DNA of 64,000 nt from contig NC_064548.1 in assembly GCF_023856365.1 (NCBI RefSeq), forward strand, positions 2,827,001 to 2,891,000, in the 5' to 3' direction. Positions 1 through 62,745 of this stretch are shown here, piece after piece. The translations under genes and the position numbers were made by a program. Numbering within the stretch: the first letter of the stretch is position 1; the number at the start of each line of letters is the position of its first letter. Below the pieces are notes generated by a model that saw only the letters and a list, made by a program, of their open reading frames with translations, had not been told where the DNA came from and did not search any database. Origin of the DNA: Brienomyrus brachyistius. Lineage: Eukaryota; Chordata; Actinopteri; Osteoglossiformes; Mormyridae.

Positions 1-354
1 ATCTCCCAGCACAGCTCCTTCACTCAAGTCAGGGAAATAAATATTGCTCTCATATTTAGAAGTAAACCTTTATCAGAACTTTTACCTTAAATTTTGTTTG
101 CACACATTTCTTGGCAGACAGTGCATAAATTGGTAGGTTTCTTTAATCAAAGAAGCCTTCTTTAAGATGCTGAATTTTTTACTGTTACTTTATATTAAAG
201 CTAGGTTTAAAGGGTGCAATAGTATAGCTCCTATTGAGTTGTCTAACAGCAACACTGTTTGCTATCGTATAAAAGGACATGATATGTGCATCAGACACAG
301 AAGACCCCTGTAAGCTGTGACTAAGTCACATGAAAAAGTCTGCGATGACATTAC
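1..354. other. spag17 intron past exon 41, nothing recognised
   Basis: Non-repetitive intronic sequence. I see no further exon or repeat here. The rest of spag17 must lie to the left of the window. Confidence 0.5.
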
Positions 355-50155
<49,801 letters not shown>

Positions 50156-50266
50156 GTTTCCAAACTTCTGGTTTCGGACGAACTGTGGAGACAAACTGTG
50201 AACTATCCAACGAAAATACCGTCGCCTCAGCCGTGTCGATGCCAAGCTGTCCGTGGACGCCGTCTG

Positions 50267-50281
50267 GTCGCTATTAGCAAC
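50267..50281 (+). promoter_or_regulatory. RFX X-box-like site upstream of spag17
   Basis: GTCGCTATTAGCAAC fits the RFX X-box GTNRCC-N(0-3)-RGYAAC with one mismatch (T for C in the first half) and a 3-bp spacer. It lies 112-126 bp upstream of the ATG, the usual position in ciliary genes. Confidence 0.6.
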
Positions 50282-50556
50282 CGCAGGCCGGCCAAAGCAG
50301 CAGGGAGTCTCCGGGGTTTTGAAAAGAGGGAGACACCTGTCGGGCGAGCATGGTACTGCAACGCAGGAACGGCACGTGAGAATAAATTAATTAACATCTG
50401 CAAACATATAATGAAACTGAAGCTACATCGTGTATTAATTACGCATTAATCTTTCCATTGCTTAACCAATAGAAGGACACGGAGAGACTGGAATCTATCC
50501 CTGGCGGTATAAGGAGAAAGGCATGATGCATGCACACACCAGTTCAATTGTTGATG

Positions 50557-51053
50557 TACAGCCATGGAAAAAAATAAGCGACAACTCTATATTTTTAAAC
50601 AAATATTCATTTTAAAATCTTGGTTCTGAGCAGCAGGTTGCTTCCAGGTTCAAAAATTCTAAGACAGCAGGACACAAGAACAAGGTGAAGCAGGAATGAC
50701 CATAAACCAGCCAGGTAAAGGGAGGAAGTGACTTTATAATGCTAGAGATGACCGTTAACTAATCCGACAGATTCTCATAAATCGTAGGATGACATCAAGT
50801 GATCTTTAAAAGAAATGAGAAGCATTGATTAAGTGCAGGTGTGAAGTGCACTGTTGGGAAAGTTTGTATCAGGCTTCTGTAAACAGGACTAAAGTCCCAT
50901 CAAGCAAGGAAGAAGCCTTTCATTAATGAGAAACAGAGCAGAACCAGACTGCCTTTTGCATAAAAAAAATATTCATAGACACACACCCATAAATTGGTAA
51001 ATAAATGAAACAAAAATTTGTCCTGTGGTCTCTTAATTTTTTCCACAGCTGTA
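50557..51053. mobile_element. Tc1/mariner-type MITE
   Basis: About 497 bp with inverted ends TACAGCCATGGAAAAAAATA and (complement) TACAGCTGTGGAAAAAATTA, TA at the boundaries. Non-autonomous. Confidence 0.85.
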
Positions 51054-52699
51054 TGTATTAGGGCAGCAGGACGGAAGCAGAGTACCTGAGGAGACCCACA
51101 CAACACGAGGAGAACATACAAACTGCATACATGCAGAGTAGGTAAGAGTGCTATCCCCTGTATTAATCAGTTGACTAATATTAATCAATACTCATGGAAT
51201 GTTACTGTGATCTTTGTTATGATTGCATTATGGCTATTGCTGTTATTCAGTAATCTCAACTAGATAATTTGTGGTGCAAATTGAGATACATGTTTCTACC
51301 TCAGAACTAAGGATGAAGACTACATCCCAGACTATATTACAGAATTATTTTCTAGGAATTAAAGGAACATTTTTTCTCATATAGAAAGTCTAAGAATTTT
51401 GAAAGTCCTAACCTTTGGCTCAGATAAGGAAAGCTATGATCAAATGCAGGCAGAGAATGGTTCACCACCAGGGCAGAGAAGGGAACACAAGAGGCCATTG
51501 TGTCCTTTCTCACACTGTGTCAATCACTCTCTCAGCCTGGGGGGCTGCCAATCAGAGGGATAATCAGATTTTCATACCCTAACTTAACAGGGAGCCTTTC
51601 ACGGTGAAAACACCTCCACTTGACTGCCTCTAAGTACACAGTGCAGCGTTTAATGAGCTCAGATTATCGTGGGAAGGTGCAACATTGAAATCCAGATCAG
51701 CTCACTGCTGCTTTGTACAACATCTTTAATTTTAACATTAAAATGCCTTTTGAATGTATGACTGATGCCACAGAGCAATTTATCTGCATGAACCTTTATA
51801 AAATGAGTAAGTGCTGCTTTTGAACAACCTTGGACAAATATTCTCTTGCGCAGCGATCAGCAATGAGTCCCTATTCTTGCGTCCAGAGGCAGTGTGTTCG
51901 TTTTGCAGCGAGCAAGAGAACATAAAACTCTTTCCTTTGTTTTCATTACATATATGTCCCCTGAACTCCACCCTGACCCTCCCACCAGACTCCATTAACA
52001 GCCTTCCTGACAATTTGAACACCTGATATAATTTGTTATTTTACAGCTACACACTTTCATTTCATTTCACTATCATAAACAGACATTAATACTTTCCTTT
52101 AAGGGGCTTGTTTATTTTGGTGAGTTTACTGAATGCACAGTGAAAGCTAAGTATTTCCCCAATAAAATTTGTTCTTAAATACTTTAGAGTATTTTATTTA
52201 GATATCCGGTATGCAGCATCCAACAACTGGAATACAGCTTTGTACCCAACTGTTATACAGAGGTTTCCCTGTATCTAAAAGAAAAACATAGACATCTTTC
52301 AATGGTTCCTTTCACTTCTTGTCTTTCCCATTAATGCCATTAGGTTGGAATTCTGTCTGCCAGTGAACAGGAATGACAGTGCTGGGTCCATAAACGGTAG
52401 GAACTGCAGGGCCTTACGATTTTATTTTACTTTTATTTTACTTTATTAACGGTTGTGTGATGTGATGTAAAGGACAAACAGGGCTGGACAAAGAGTACCT
52501 TTATAATTAACAGAATGTGGTTTATTTAAATCCTACAATTTATAAGAAATTTTCTCCATACAATGCACCAAACCTTGATGTGAAGTTATTTCTGAAAGGA
52601 TACCTTATAAAGGTCTACCTTTGTCTCATAACGTGCCAATCTCAGGTTCACATATCCTCCCCGTGCAATTAAAATGGACACTAACAGCAAAATTCTTGA
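51054..52699. other. intergenic, mostly unique sequence
   Basis: A short common fish repeat piece is at 51055-51130 (GGAGAACATACAAACTGCAT). The stretch 51450-52030 is non-repetitive and mixed in composition, so it could include conserved non-coding DNA, but nothing proves it. Confidence 0.4.
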
Positions 52700-53260
52700 A
52701 TGTCATAAGAACTACAGTGTATTTCTCTTAACCTCTACCCAACACTGACTTTAACCGTATGTAACCAAACTAAATACAGGACTTTTGACATTTTTAGATT
52801 TTTAATTGCAGCCACAGTGTCGCACAGCAGCGGGAGAAGGACGACCCAGATGCGGGCTGTCGGTAAGTTCCCCTTCGCAGGGGTGTTTATTGCAGGACCA
52901 AGGCAGGGTAGCATAGGCAGACAAAGAACACTGACTGAACAGGGAGCACAGGACGAAGAGATGCTAATATACATGACTAACAAAGGAGTAAATACAAGCC
53001 AGCTGTGGCTGATTAACAAGAGGGCAAGAACAAGACTAACAAGCTTCCGGTGTGGCTGATTAGAAGCCACACCCGAGGGAAATGCAGGGATTGGACATGC
53101 TGGGCGGGGCTGGATGTGACAGATAGGTTTTTATAAAAATGAGTATCCCTTTGTGGGGATTTAAAAAATGATCCTCAAAAGGTCAAAATAACAGGTTTGA
53201 CATTATTGGGACATTTGGTCGCTACAACATAATATGTACAAGACCACACAAACACACACA
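52700..53260. repeat. fish interspersed repeat interrupted by a MITE
   Basis: The outer parts (52700-52817; 53122-53260) share CCCAACACTGACTTTAACCG and GGGGAT..TTAAAAAATGATCC layout with 32195-32515. The middle is the element at 52818-53121. Confidence 0.7.
52818..53121. mobile_element. nested MITE
   Basis: 304 bp from TGTCGCACAGCAGCGGGAGA to GGGGCTGGATGTGACA, TGTCGCA/TGTGACA-type termini. Not the same family as the 16152 element beyond its ends. Confidence 0.7.
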
Positions 53261-53924
53261 TACACACTCCATTCAGACACATCAATTCACACCTACAGAC
53301 AATCCGGTAACACCAATTAACCTTAGCATTTTTTTTCATTGTGGGGGGAAACTAGAGAACCTGGAACAAACACCACAATGAGAGAAGGACAACATGCAAA
53401 CAAACGTGCACAGATTGTTGTAAAATCTAAATAAACAAATAGTTCTTGCTTTCTAATTGGCTGCTTAGTAGACAATTGCCATGCAGCAGGTGTGTGGTAT
53501 TGTGTGATATGGGTATAAAGTATAGCATTGCAAGCTGTGTGAGTTCTGTGTGAGTGATTTCTGATTTGTTCACATACGGTAAGGCAGCTTCCTTTCGGAA
53601 TGGCTGGCAGAGCAGCTGTATTAGCCACTACATGACATTTGATCACTAGGATTTCCTGCAAGGACGTGCTCAAATGCCACCTCCTGCAGAGCTTGCATGG
53701 TGTAACCATAGAGTAAATACAGTAGTTAAACTGGTCTCTGGTGTGACCAAGCTGTCTGCCATCTAGAATATGCAGCAGCCTCACACTGTGCTGTAGGCTG
53801 TAGTGTATAACGTGGTAATGTAATAAGAAGCATGTTCATCTTAATTGGATGCCATGCCTGGTTACCTGACCATCAATATGTTGTTCTTGGAGAAAAAACC
53901 TTAAACACTTATGATTTGATTTGA

Positions 53925-54345
53925 TTAATTAATACAATATTAATTGTTATTGTCAATGCTTCAAAAAAATGCTGTTTATGCGATTTCCTGTTATGTGTGT
54001 CATCAGGACAATCACGTTGGAGACTCCAACAGCAGCCTGCCATCATGTGTATGTCCCATCTGCCTTGATATATCTCCTCCATCACCTTCATATCCCGGTG
54101 GAACCTCTCGCCTTGTTCCTCGCTGAAGTCTCCAAGGTTATCTGGAAATCTGTTTAAATGGCTATGGAGATGCTCATATCAACTCCCAAATTTCTGAAGT
54201 TAGCAAACATATCTTCCACCAATTCTTCATACTGGTCTGCTCTGTGATTACCCAAGTAGTTCTTCACAACAGAGACAAAACTCTTCCAGGCCGAAGCCTC
54301 AGTGTCATTCATGCATTTGGTAAATGCAGGCTCTTCTTGATGAAG
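53925..54345 (-). pseudogene. fragment of an element-encoded protein (GERFHxD family)
   Basis: The minus strand reads PAFTKCMNDTEASAWKSFVS, VVKNYLGNHRADQYEELVED and MFANFRNLGVDMSI, then after a frame change FPDNLGDFSEEQGERFHRDM and KVMEEIYQGRWDIHMMAGCC. I recognise the EQGERFH-D---MEE-YQGRWD signature from proteins spread through invertebrate and fish genomes, probably transposon-derived. Function unknown. Truncated and frameshifted. Confidence 0.6.
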
Positions 54346-56179
54346 TCATAATTACATGTATTTATATATTTATTAAGACAGAACTTTTTGGGTATAAACC
54401 AAGACTGGGTTGACAAACTTATACTGTAACCAACTTCTTTCCTCTGCAAATTCACAGTTGAATTCTGGCTTCAAAAAGTCGCTTTTACAGCATTGTAGGC
54501 CTACAGATTGAAATACAAAATAATTATATGGGATATTTCATTACCTAAGACACTGTTAAAGAGTGTAAAGACAGACCAAAAGCTACTGCATTTGTCATCA
54601 CACACAAGTTGCATTGGGGAATGCATTATTTTCATATTTTCATAATTTTCATTATTTTCATGTCCATTATCGCAAAAACTAGAACCAATTTAGTAAAAGT
54701 AATGGGATTTTTGAATTCAGCACCCTCAAAATATCCTAAATCTATTCAAAAAACCTTGGCACCTGAAAAAAAATTGTAGACTTGTGTTAATCAATTGTAT
54801 GTATCATTGTTTGTCCTGATTACCCTTGTAATTATTTTCAGTCATATGAATTATTACACATCTCAGCGTACCTCTTATTTAAATACATACATGGCTCATT
54901 TGATTCATATTCCTAATTTATAGAAACATATATTTTGTACATAAATATTTTCTTATCCTCCTCCATGCCTCATTGTTAGCCTGTATTACTGAAAATTATG
55001 ACATGCTGATCATGTAAATCAGTGTTTTTCTAACAGCATTTCCCACCATTTTTTATACCATGAAACATTTTTAAAGGGCAACAACCCCACAGAGAAGTAT
55101 GGACATTATCCAGTAGATATACAGTACAGTTTAATCCTACTTCAGCTTCTGCGTGCCAATAACTTAAGAAAGCTACTCCAAACTCCCACAGCTCAAGGGT
55201 TGTGCTATTAAGGCTAATATATACTTCTGTATGTAATGCATACTTCTTCATAGAATGTAAATGGTCTGCAACAATATAGAGTGGGGATGATCTTGTACTA
55301 ACTGTAATTGTGGTCAAATCTATGAAAGTCATAATGTAGTTTTACAGCACGAATATAAACTTTTCTTATTGGATTCGACATCACAGATATGGATTTAAAA
55401 TGCTTTGGGTGTGAAAATGTAGCTTACTACAGAACTGTGATGATACAGTCGACATACTTCATTGAATAACAATACGCATTACAGGTTGAAGAAAGTAGTA
55501 CAGTGTATGCAGTTTTGGAAACAGATTTTGTGCAGTTCTCACCAGATGCAGGTGATGTTTTGGTGCTCTTCTTTTAGATATCTGTGGCATAATTTAAATA
55601 AATGTTGGCTGATGTAAACAAAGGCAGTTCTTAAAAACAATTGTCAGTCATTTCAAAATGAACTTTTGAAATAGAAATTTTAACTATATTGACTCATTTT
55701 TAGTTGTGTTTTTATATGTTTAGTGTACCTATTTATTCCATGGTTCAGTTTCAACGGTTCGTCCAATGATGGCTATTGTTCAGTAGCAGTCCTGGAAACT
55801 TGTTTTCTGCAGTTTAGCTTTAGTTAGAATGCAGGAAATGTTTCTGTTGTCACAGTATGTAATGTGTTTTTCTAATTTATTACAATATATGTGTAATTTA
55901 TGCCACTGACCAATAGTTATAGTGCTGCATTCTGTTATGTTCTTTTATAAAATGAATATATAAGCCATGGCAGCTATGCTTAATAAAGGTTTTGTCAAAA
56001 TAAAACTACTCTGAGTTGTTTCATTTTTGAAAGATTGGATGCCCAGATATGTTCACAAACAGGGTGACCGTACAATTCGTGTCAGGAAAGAGATGGAACA
56101 GGATTTGAAATGAAATAAAAGTTTTAATGGAAAGCGTGCTTGGTGCTTGCCATGTGTTAATGAGTTACTCTACTGTTAT
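54346..56179. other. intergenic, unassigned AT-rich DNA
   Basis: No recognisable gene or repeat. Confidence 0.45.
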
Positions 56180-56479
56180 TGTCATGCCCGGCTCGTCCGC
56201 TCCTCATGTGTGCCACGCCCCCTGCTTACCCACGTGTGCTTCCCTGATCGTACCCAGCTGTGTCCATTTACTTTCAGTCCTGTGTAAGTCCTGGTCTGAC
56301 CTGTTCCCCTTGTCTGTCATTGATGTTCGTTGGCGTGAGTAGATGGTCCCCAGTATCAGTTTCCTGTCCTTAAATAAATCCCCAGTGTACCCCGTGCTTT
56401 GCCTACCTGCCTGCTTCTTGCTCACTCGCCTGAACGCATACCAGTGCGATCGCCTGCCCTTTCAAGCCCGATCGTGACA
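56180..56479. mobile_element. MITE family A, copy 2
   Basis: Starts TGTCATGCCCGGCTCGTCCG and ends GCCCGATCGTGACA; the first 75 bp nearly match 16152, the middle is more divergent. Same orientation as copy 1. Confidence 0.8.
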
Positions 56480-56985
56480 GTTATCATTGTGCAGGTGTCA
56501 CCAATGTTGTTTCATACATTAAAAGATTCATCCACAAGTTTTTCCAGTTATTATGCCTTAGCTGTGGTTGGGTTCAGTATTGGCTGATTAATTATATAGA
56601 AAGCAAGTGAATGTTTTTGACACAGTGGTCATTCCTAAGATAAATATGATAAAAAAAAAACGACTTCATATACAGGAGTGTATAAAACAGACTGCAGTTC
56701 TTAAAGTGGAATCAGTCATGATCAATTTCAAGGGGAAGATGTAACTAACCTAGATACATGATACAAAATATTTTGCTTTTGAAAAACCTGCAAAAGTTTA
56801 AGTAAGGAATAATTATATTTCATGGCATTCGTCCGGTTTTTCTACTTAAATTGCTATTGTGAGTAGGATTATTTCTTCCGCATGTCATCCAACGACTCTT
56901 GCTAGTTCCAAAACGTCATTTTAAAGCTGGCAATGGAGGCTTCAGCCGTTGATAGCAGACTAATGCAGTTAATAATGAAGTTAAT

Positions 56986-57036
56986 AGAAAGAGAGCGAGA
57001 GAGACAGAGAAAGAGAAACAGAGAGAGAGAGAGAGC
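56986..57036. repeat. GA-rich microsatellite
   Basis: Impure GA/CAGAGA repeat. Confidence 0.85.
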
Positions 57037-57434
57037 TTGTATGAATTAGGCTACCTTTGTGTGTCCCTCAACAGTGTTCTGAAGCACCGTCTCTAAACTG
57101 TAAGTCTGCTTTAAGATGCAGCGCTGTTATTACCTCGCTAGTGAGAAATGTCATGTGTAGCCTTTAAGTTGCTACACCAGGCTAACTGATAAAATCGTCA
57201 GGGCAGCACTGACAACACGTTTTTGTGTGAGTGTGTAACCATAGTGTGCGTGTGCAAGGACGTGTGATTGCAGTAATGAGACAGAAAAGCTTGTGCATGT
57301 ATATTTATTCATTTAATTATTTATTCGTTCGTTGCATTTTTCTATTTATTGCAATATTATTACAGTTAACTATGCGAAGTGATATGGAACTGTAATGCGG
57401 TCAAGAGAGCTGCCTGGAACTACGTTCGCCGTGC

Positions 57435-57513
57435 GTTTCCCTGAAAATAATTGCACACATCAGAACGTTCGTCAGCCAATCAGATTCAAGCATTCAACGG
57501 TCCCGTAGTATAA
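57435..57513 (+). repeat. dispersed repeat B, copy 2
   Basis: 79 bp nearly identical and in the same orientation as 39908-39986. Probably a conserved piece of a DNA element. Confidence 0.85.
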
Positions 57514-58344
57514 ATAAAGTTAAACTATTGTCCCAATCCAAATTGTACTATAATACATCATCATATATGTGTTCTCTTCTATTCGTCTCTAACGATGATA
57601 AAAATAGTATTTATAATATTTATAGTAATATTTATAACGTCTTTTCCTAGAGATTAGGGGAACTTCCTCACTACCACTGATGTGCAGCATCCATTAAAAT
57701 TTTTACACGAGCACACTTGCCATATACAGCTATGAGTTGGACAGAAAGTCAGATTTAACTAATGCAATAAAATGAATTGTTTGGAAGCCAGAGTTCAACC
57801 ACCTACTCAAACATGCTTTCTAATACCAGAAAGTTGGACATGCGATTTAATATGTTCCAATGGTTTCTCTTTTTAATTGCTGTATTTATTGAACACATCT
57901 CAGCATCTCCATCCTTGTACTGGTGTACTGGGGTGCACCCAGGCCGCAGAGTGATTCCAATAGTTGATCACCACCATCTCTCCCTCCTGCTTTACAATAT
58001 CTCTAACATACTGAATAAACAACAGAAATAATAACATTGCACTCATTATATTTCAGTATTACTTTCTTGTCTCCTTGAAAATGTCCAGTTCAGTGTAAAG
58101 GTGAATATGCTTTAATGTAATTCAAATGTCTATAAACTATACAATGTAATACTACAAATGCTTAAGAGTAGAACTGAATAAATGTGACCATTAGATATTA
58201 GATGCTTCGCTGTATCACTTTTCTAAGTGAGGTATACAGTACAGTTCTGCAGCATCAAAGACATCTGTAGGAGTATCCCATCCATTCTCCTGCATTAGTA
58301 GCACATACAACTCAAACACAGTGTCATCACAAGGGAGCTGACTC

Positions 58345-59536
58345 TTGGGTGTGCTCCTCCTCAGGATCCACTGTTTTGAGCTTCTTGTCAGCGCTGTACT
58401 CCTGTGGAACTGTGTACATCAGGATTGGACGACCTCCATATACATCTTGGCCTGGCTTGGGTCTGATCTTGTGGGAATTCCATGTTCTCACCACTTCATC
58501 CACCTCTCTCTAAATAAGAGTATAGACAGAGAATGCATATTACAAGAGAAGCATTTTTACACTTGATATAGTGTGTATTCTATAAGGGGTATTGAATTTT
58601 TGTTCTTCACTTAGAGATCACTTCAGAGATTAATATTTGCTTGGAACCTATCTTGGATAAAGGAAGGGTAAATAAATAATACACCACATATAAAACAAAG
58701 TGTTGTGTGTAGATAGTTAGAGAGGAAGAAGTGAGTGTGTAAATCAATAAGTGATACCTGAATGAAGTTGATGAAGCAGAACTGGATTAAACTTTTATCC
58801 AAAAAGTCTTCATTAAAGTGTCCATTATTTTGGAGGGTTCTGAAGATGTTCATCCAGAACTGAATGCTTTGTTTTCTTAGCATTCCCCACCAGGTTTCTA
58901 TATGCTGATTGCTTGTACTGCGTCTGTATATGAAACTGTGGTCTTTGGAAAAATTGTCAGTGTGGTTTCTTCTCAGAAGCACAGTTGCTATCTCTCTGGA
59001 CACCCACCCAAACTTGTGACACATTGAATAATAAAAATAATAATAATTATAGTCAGCTACAACTTTACGGTATTGTTTGTTGTATACGCTTCCATCCATA
59101 AAACAAAACGACTGAAGCCATCGATGCATCTGTTGATCCTTATACCATAGGGTTTCAATTTCTCATAAGAGTCCATATGCCAAAGAGCACTGGGACCTTT
59201 AGTGTTGTACTGCCAGTCCCTAAGACATCGCGCTCTTCAAAGCTGCACACCTTCAGGATCGATTAATTTGATAATCTGCTGTATTGTGTCCTGCTGTACC
59301 TCAAATCCCCTCTGAATTGCACAAAGATGTAACCAGCGATATCCTTGCATCTGTCCATTGTGTTGTAGTTTCTGATGCACAAAAGCTATTACCTCATTCA
59401 AATCAAAATGCTGCTTTTTTCTGAACAATGAGAGACGGCAATGTCTCTTCAAAGTTTGGATGCTTAGCATAATATGGTGATTCTGTGCTAATAAAATGAG
59501 TATTTCACTATTGGTAAATCCAACAGAAAAGTACAA
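58345..59536 (-). pseudogene. degraded integrase-core (rve-like) gene
   Basis: Reading from 59536: HFSVGFTNSEILILLAQNHH-like start, GYRWLHLCAIQRGFEVQQDT, IDPEGVQL, a TGA at 59237, then HMDSYEKLKPYGIRINRCID with catalytic Asp positions, SNQHIETWWGMLRKQS with the Glu, and FLDKSLIQFCFINFIQ. A GT-AG intron (58757-58509) precedes the C-terminal exon (NSHKIRPKPGQDVYGGRPIL). This is a fish family of integrase-core proteins of transposon origin. The stop, a frameshift and a deletion near 59060 make it non-functional. Confidence 0.8.
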
Positions 59537-59564
59537 TATGACATTAATCTCAGAATTTCTGACT

Positions 59565-59589
59565 CACACACACACACACACACACACAT
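59565..59589. repeat. (CA)n microsatellite
   Basis: Uninterrupted CA dinucleotides. Confidence 0.95.
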
Positions 59590-62500
59590 ATAATGGCCCT
59601 AATACGCTGTCGTAGGGATTTTTATTCATTTTAAATTTAAATGCATAATTTTGAGTTTAAATGTGAACATATGATGAACTGATATGCATTTTCCTAGTTT
59701 TATTTTGGTCACTTGTGCACAGGACAGTACCATTTCAGGTGTTCTAGGCAGGCAAATTTTACGTGGGTCCCTTCAGTAGATTTTCCAGCCAAGTTAATTT
59801 CCTAAAATTCTTCCACTTTGCCACCATGTTTAACAACACTAATGAAATGCTGTAGTTGAGTGCACAGCTGTTGAGGGAAATGCCTGAAAGATCTCATTTC
59901 ATCAAGGGAAACATCAAACCAAAGACCACACTAGTTGCCACAGGCTGAGGATCGAACAGAAATTGGTGGGAAGCAGAGGAAAGTGTGATTCGTTCATAAA
60001 TTGATAGATAGAAATTATCAGTGTTTCTAGGTCTAATTGTTAATGTTTTATTTTAAGTTGTGCAGAGTTGAGATCCATGGCTTGAGCAGAAAAGCTTCAT
60101 CTTTTGCAAGAAAAACCACTCAAAAGTCTGCCCCACCATGACTCAGCATTAGCTTGCTTTTAAAAACAACATTGTCTAAAGAGAGTAACATATAAATGGG
60201 CGTTACTCCATAGGAAAGGATCACCTTGTCAGTGATGTTCACCACATGGGCCTAAACTTCAGCCCAAGCTCAATTCATCCATCATCACCTGGCATAAACT
60301 TGGAGCACAAACCCTTTGGTGACCTTTGGTGAGGAAGAATGAGAAACCCGCCATCTCAGGCCCTCTTCATCTTCCTTTCTAGACAAAGGGATGTATGAGA
60401 TGCCTGCTTTGCATTAATTTTTTATTGAGTTAAAACTAGTGGGAGGGGTCACAATTGAAGCCATCTATTGTTTCAACACTCTGAGGAGGCATTCCAATAG
60501 CATGGTGTCACTGTATTTGACTGACAGAGCCTAGAGACTCTTTTGGATGTGCCATTAATTCAATAAAACCATTAAGCAATTTTGACCCTAGCCCCCTCCT
60601 CCACCTCCCCCTTCCCCCCCCCCCCCCCCCCCCCCCAGCCCAGAGCAGCCCCCAGGCAATCTCGCATTGACTGATCTGTGCTTAGCACCTTCACACAGAG
60701 CAGCTAATCTTTTTAGCGCCAGTTAAACAGAACCAGGCTCGCTGTCTGGGTATCCAAAGGTAAAAAAAAAATTAAAACAAAGAAAACACAGAAAAGAGCA
60801 CAAGTCGTTATTTTGGTTTTGGAGTTTAATCTGATTGTGTTTTCCAGAGAGCAGGGAGAAAGTGAACACCTGAGACATTTGGCCCACTTCCATGGCTTAT
60901 TTCAGACATCTCCATTTTAGTCCACGGTAATATTAGACAGACACACTGTATGGCTATTAATCTACCCAGACTACACAGTAACTCACACCTGTCACTCACT
61001 TGGCCCTGCCCATCACAATCACTATGGCGAATTGCACTTCCAATGAGACACTGCAGTAAATATGTCCCAGTGGGGGCAGGGCGGCTCATTCTGACACTGC
61101 ATCCTGTGGTGCCTGAAGCTGGAGGAATCTCCTTGCACAGTGACACTGTGATGAGTGTCAAAAGTGAAAGGAGCAGTTTGACTCTGATGCCTTCTACTGG
61201 AACTGAACGTCATCTCACGGAAAACAAGGGAAGATGGAGCAGGGGAGTGACCTAAAGATGGGGGAGAGACTCCAAAAAAGTTAGAGTTATGCTTCATAGA
61301 AAAGGAGTGACATTATTTGATGGGGAAATGGTGTGCTAAACTCTGTTGTGTTAAGCGGCTCTTTTACTGAGAGTGATTGGATTTGACTCAGTTACATTAC
61401 TGTATGTGACAGGAGAGGAGAACTTTTAAAGTGAATGAAAGTGATCTTTACAAGACTGATTGTCTCCATGTTACCTCACCATATGCAAGCAGTGTGAGGA
61501 CAGATCGCTGCAATCCCTCTGTATTTCATGGTCATGCTGGATACTGGATCCTTGTCCACAATGGCCTTGGCCATTTGGTTGACCTTTGCCCTGCCTCCTG
61601 AGATGCTTCCCTGGCATGCCCAGGTCCTTAGCATTTCAGCAGCTCTGTGATTTGGAATGCCCTGGGCAAGGCTGCTGGTAGATCTTCAAGTGTATGAGGC
61701 CCTTGGCTGACATCTGTGCTGTAGGCTCCCGTTCCCATACCCACGTCACTCTTGGGTGTGGATCCAGGAGACATGCAGAGCTTTACATCAGCTGGCTTGT
61801 CAGAATGATACATGCATTTCTCAATAGCTAATTAGATGACTTCAGAATATGAACTTGCCCTACAGTGATTCAAAAATGTTGCAGCATGAATTGTGCACAA
61901 TACAAATTACACCTTTCCTAATGTTTGTTTACTGCTTTCTGTTCATTGCAGAACAGAATTCAAAATTCAGTTTAAATGAAACAGGGCTCCTTATAATTCA
62001 GATAATTATAAATATATCGGATAACTTAAAGGTGTACTTCCCGCTTAGCTTTCTGTTGATCTCATACTCAATCTGTAAGATATAGGTGGTCAGATTGTGA
62101 GGCTCAAAGGACTTGCAGAGCAGGTGCAGGTCAGGTAAAAAAACAAATGTGGGAGGAGGGAGGGGGATGTTTTCAAAATTGCAACCATCAGAAATATTAC
62201 AAATTATGTGAATTATAGGATGCTGACAAATGAATATAATTAAAATGTGTAAAATAGGCACCACATACAAATATATCAATCTGTTATGACTATTAACATA
62301 ACAAAAGTTTACAGTGGGGAAGTTGCTCGGTTTGTGCTGATATACTTGGAGGAACTGTGTAGAAATTTAAGCAACTACCTCCCTTGTGGAAGTGGAGTGC
62401 TGACATTTCAGGGACTCCCCATGCCTGCATTCCCACCTGCCTCTCCCTCCTACTTACGCTGCCATAGCCATGCATGCCGGAGCTAACATATTACACTCAT

Positions 62501-62624
62501 GGAGATTCAATAATCAAAATATTCTTCCTACTCTGCTCCCTGTAACGCCTCCACTACCTGTGACACTCTCCTTCCTCCCCTGCTGCTCTACCACTGAACA
62601 CTTTTCTTTCACTCTCTGGTCATA
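59590..62624. other. intergenic, unique-looking; possible regulatory DNA
   Basis: Includes a C homopolymer (60614-60636). The sequence around 60500-60740, with several TAAT/ATTA cores, and around 61500-61810 is non-repetitive. No gene is supported. In human the neighbour upstream of SPAG17 is TBX15, so regulatory DNA would be plausible if that order holds here. Confidence 0.3.
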
Positions 62625-62745
62625 CTCCTCCAAAACATTTTCTACTGTGTTTAAGTCAGGTGGCCAGGTCATGTGACGCAACGCGATCACTCTCCTTTCT
62701 AGGTGGTTTGGCGTGTCCAAACTTTTGAGTGGGACTGTATATAGA
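62625..62745. mobile_element. Tc1-like terminal fragment
   Basis: Ends GTGTCCAAACTTTTGAGTGG then GACTGTATATA, the common Tc1-type inverted end in fish. Opposite end absent. Confidence 0.65.

Noticed and set aside
51780..52022. 80-codon minus-strand frame
   Set aside because: No family features, no homologue recognised.
61628..61813. 61-codon minus-strand frame with protein-like composition
   Set aside because: No homologue recognised and no splice context; could be chance in unique DNA.
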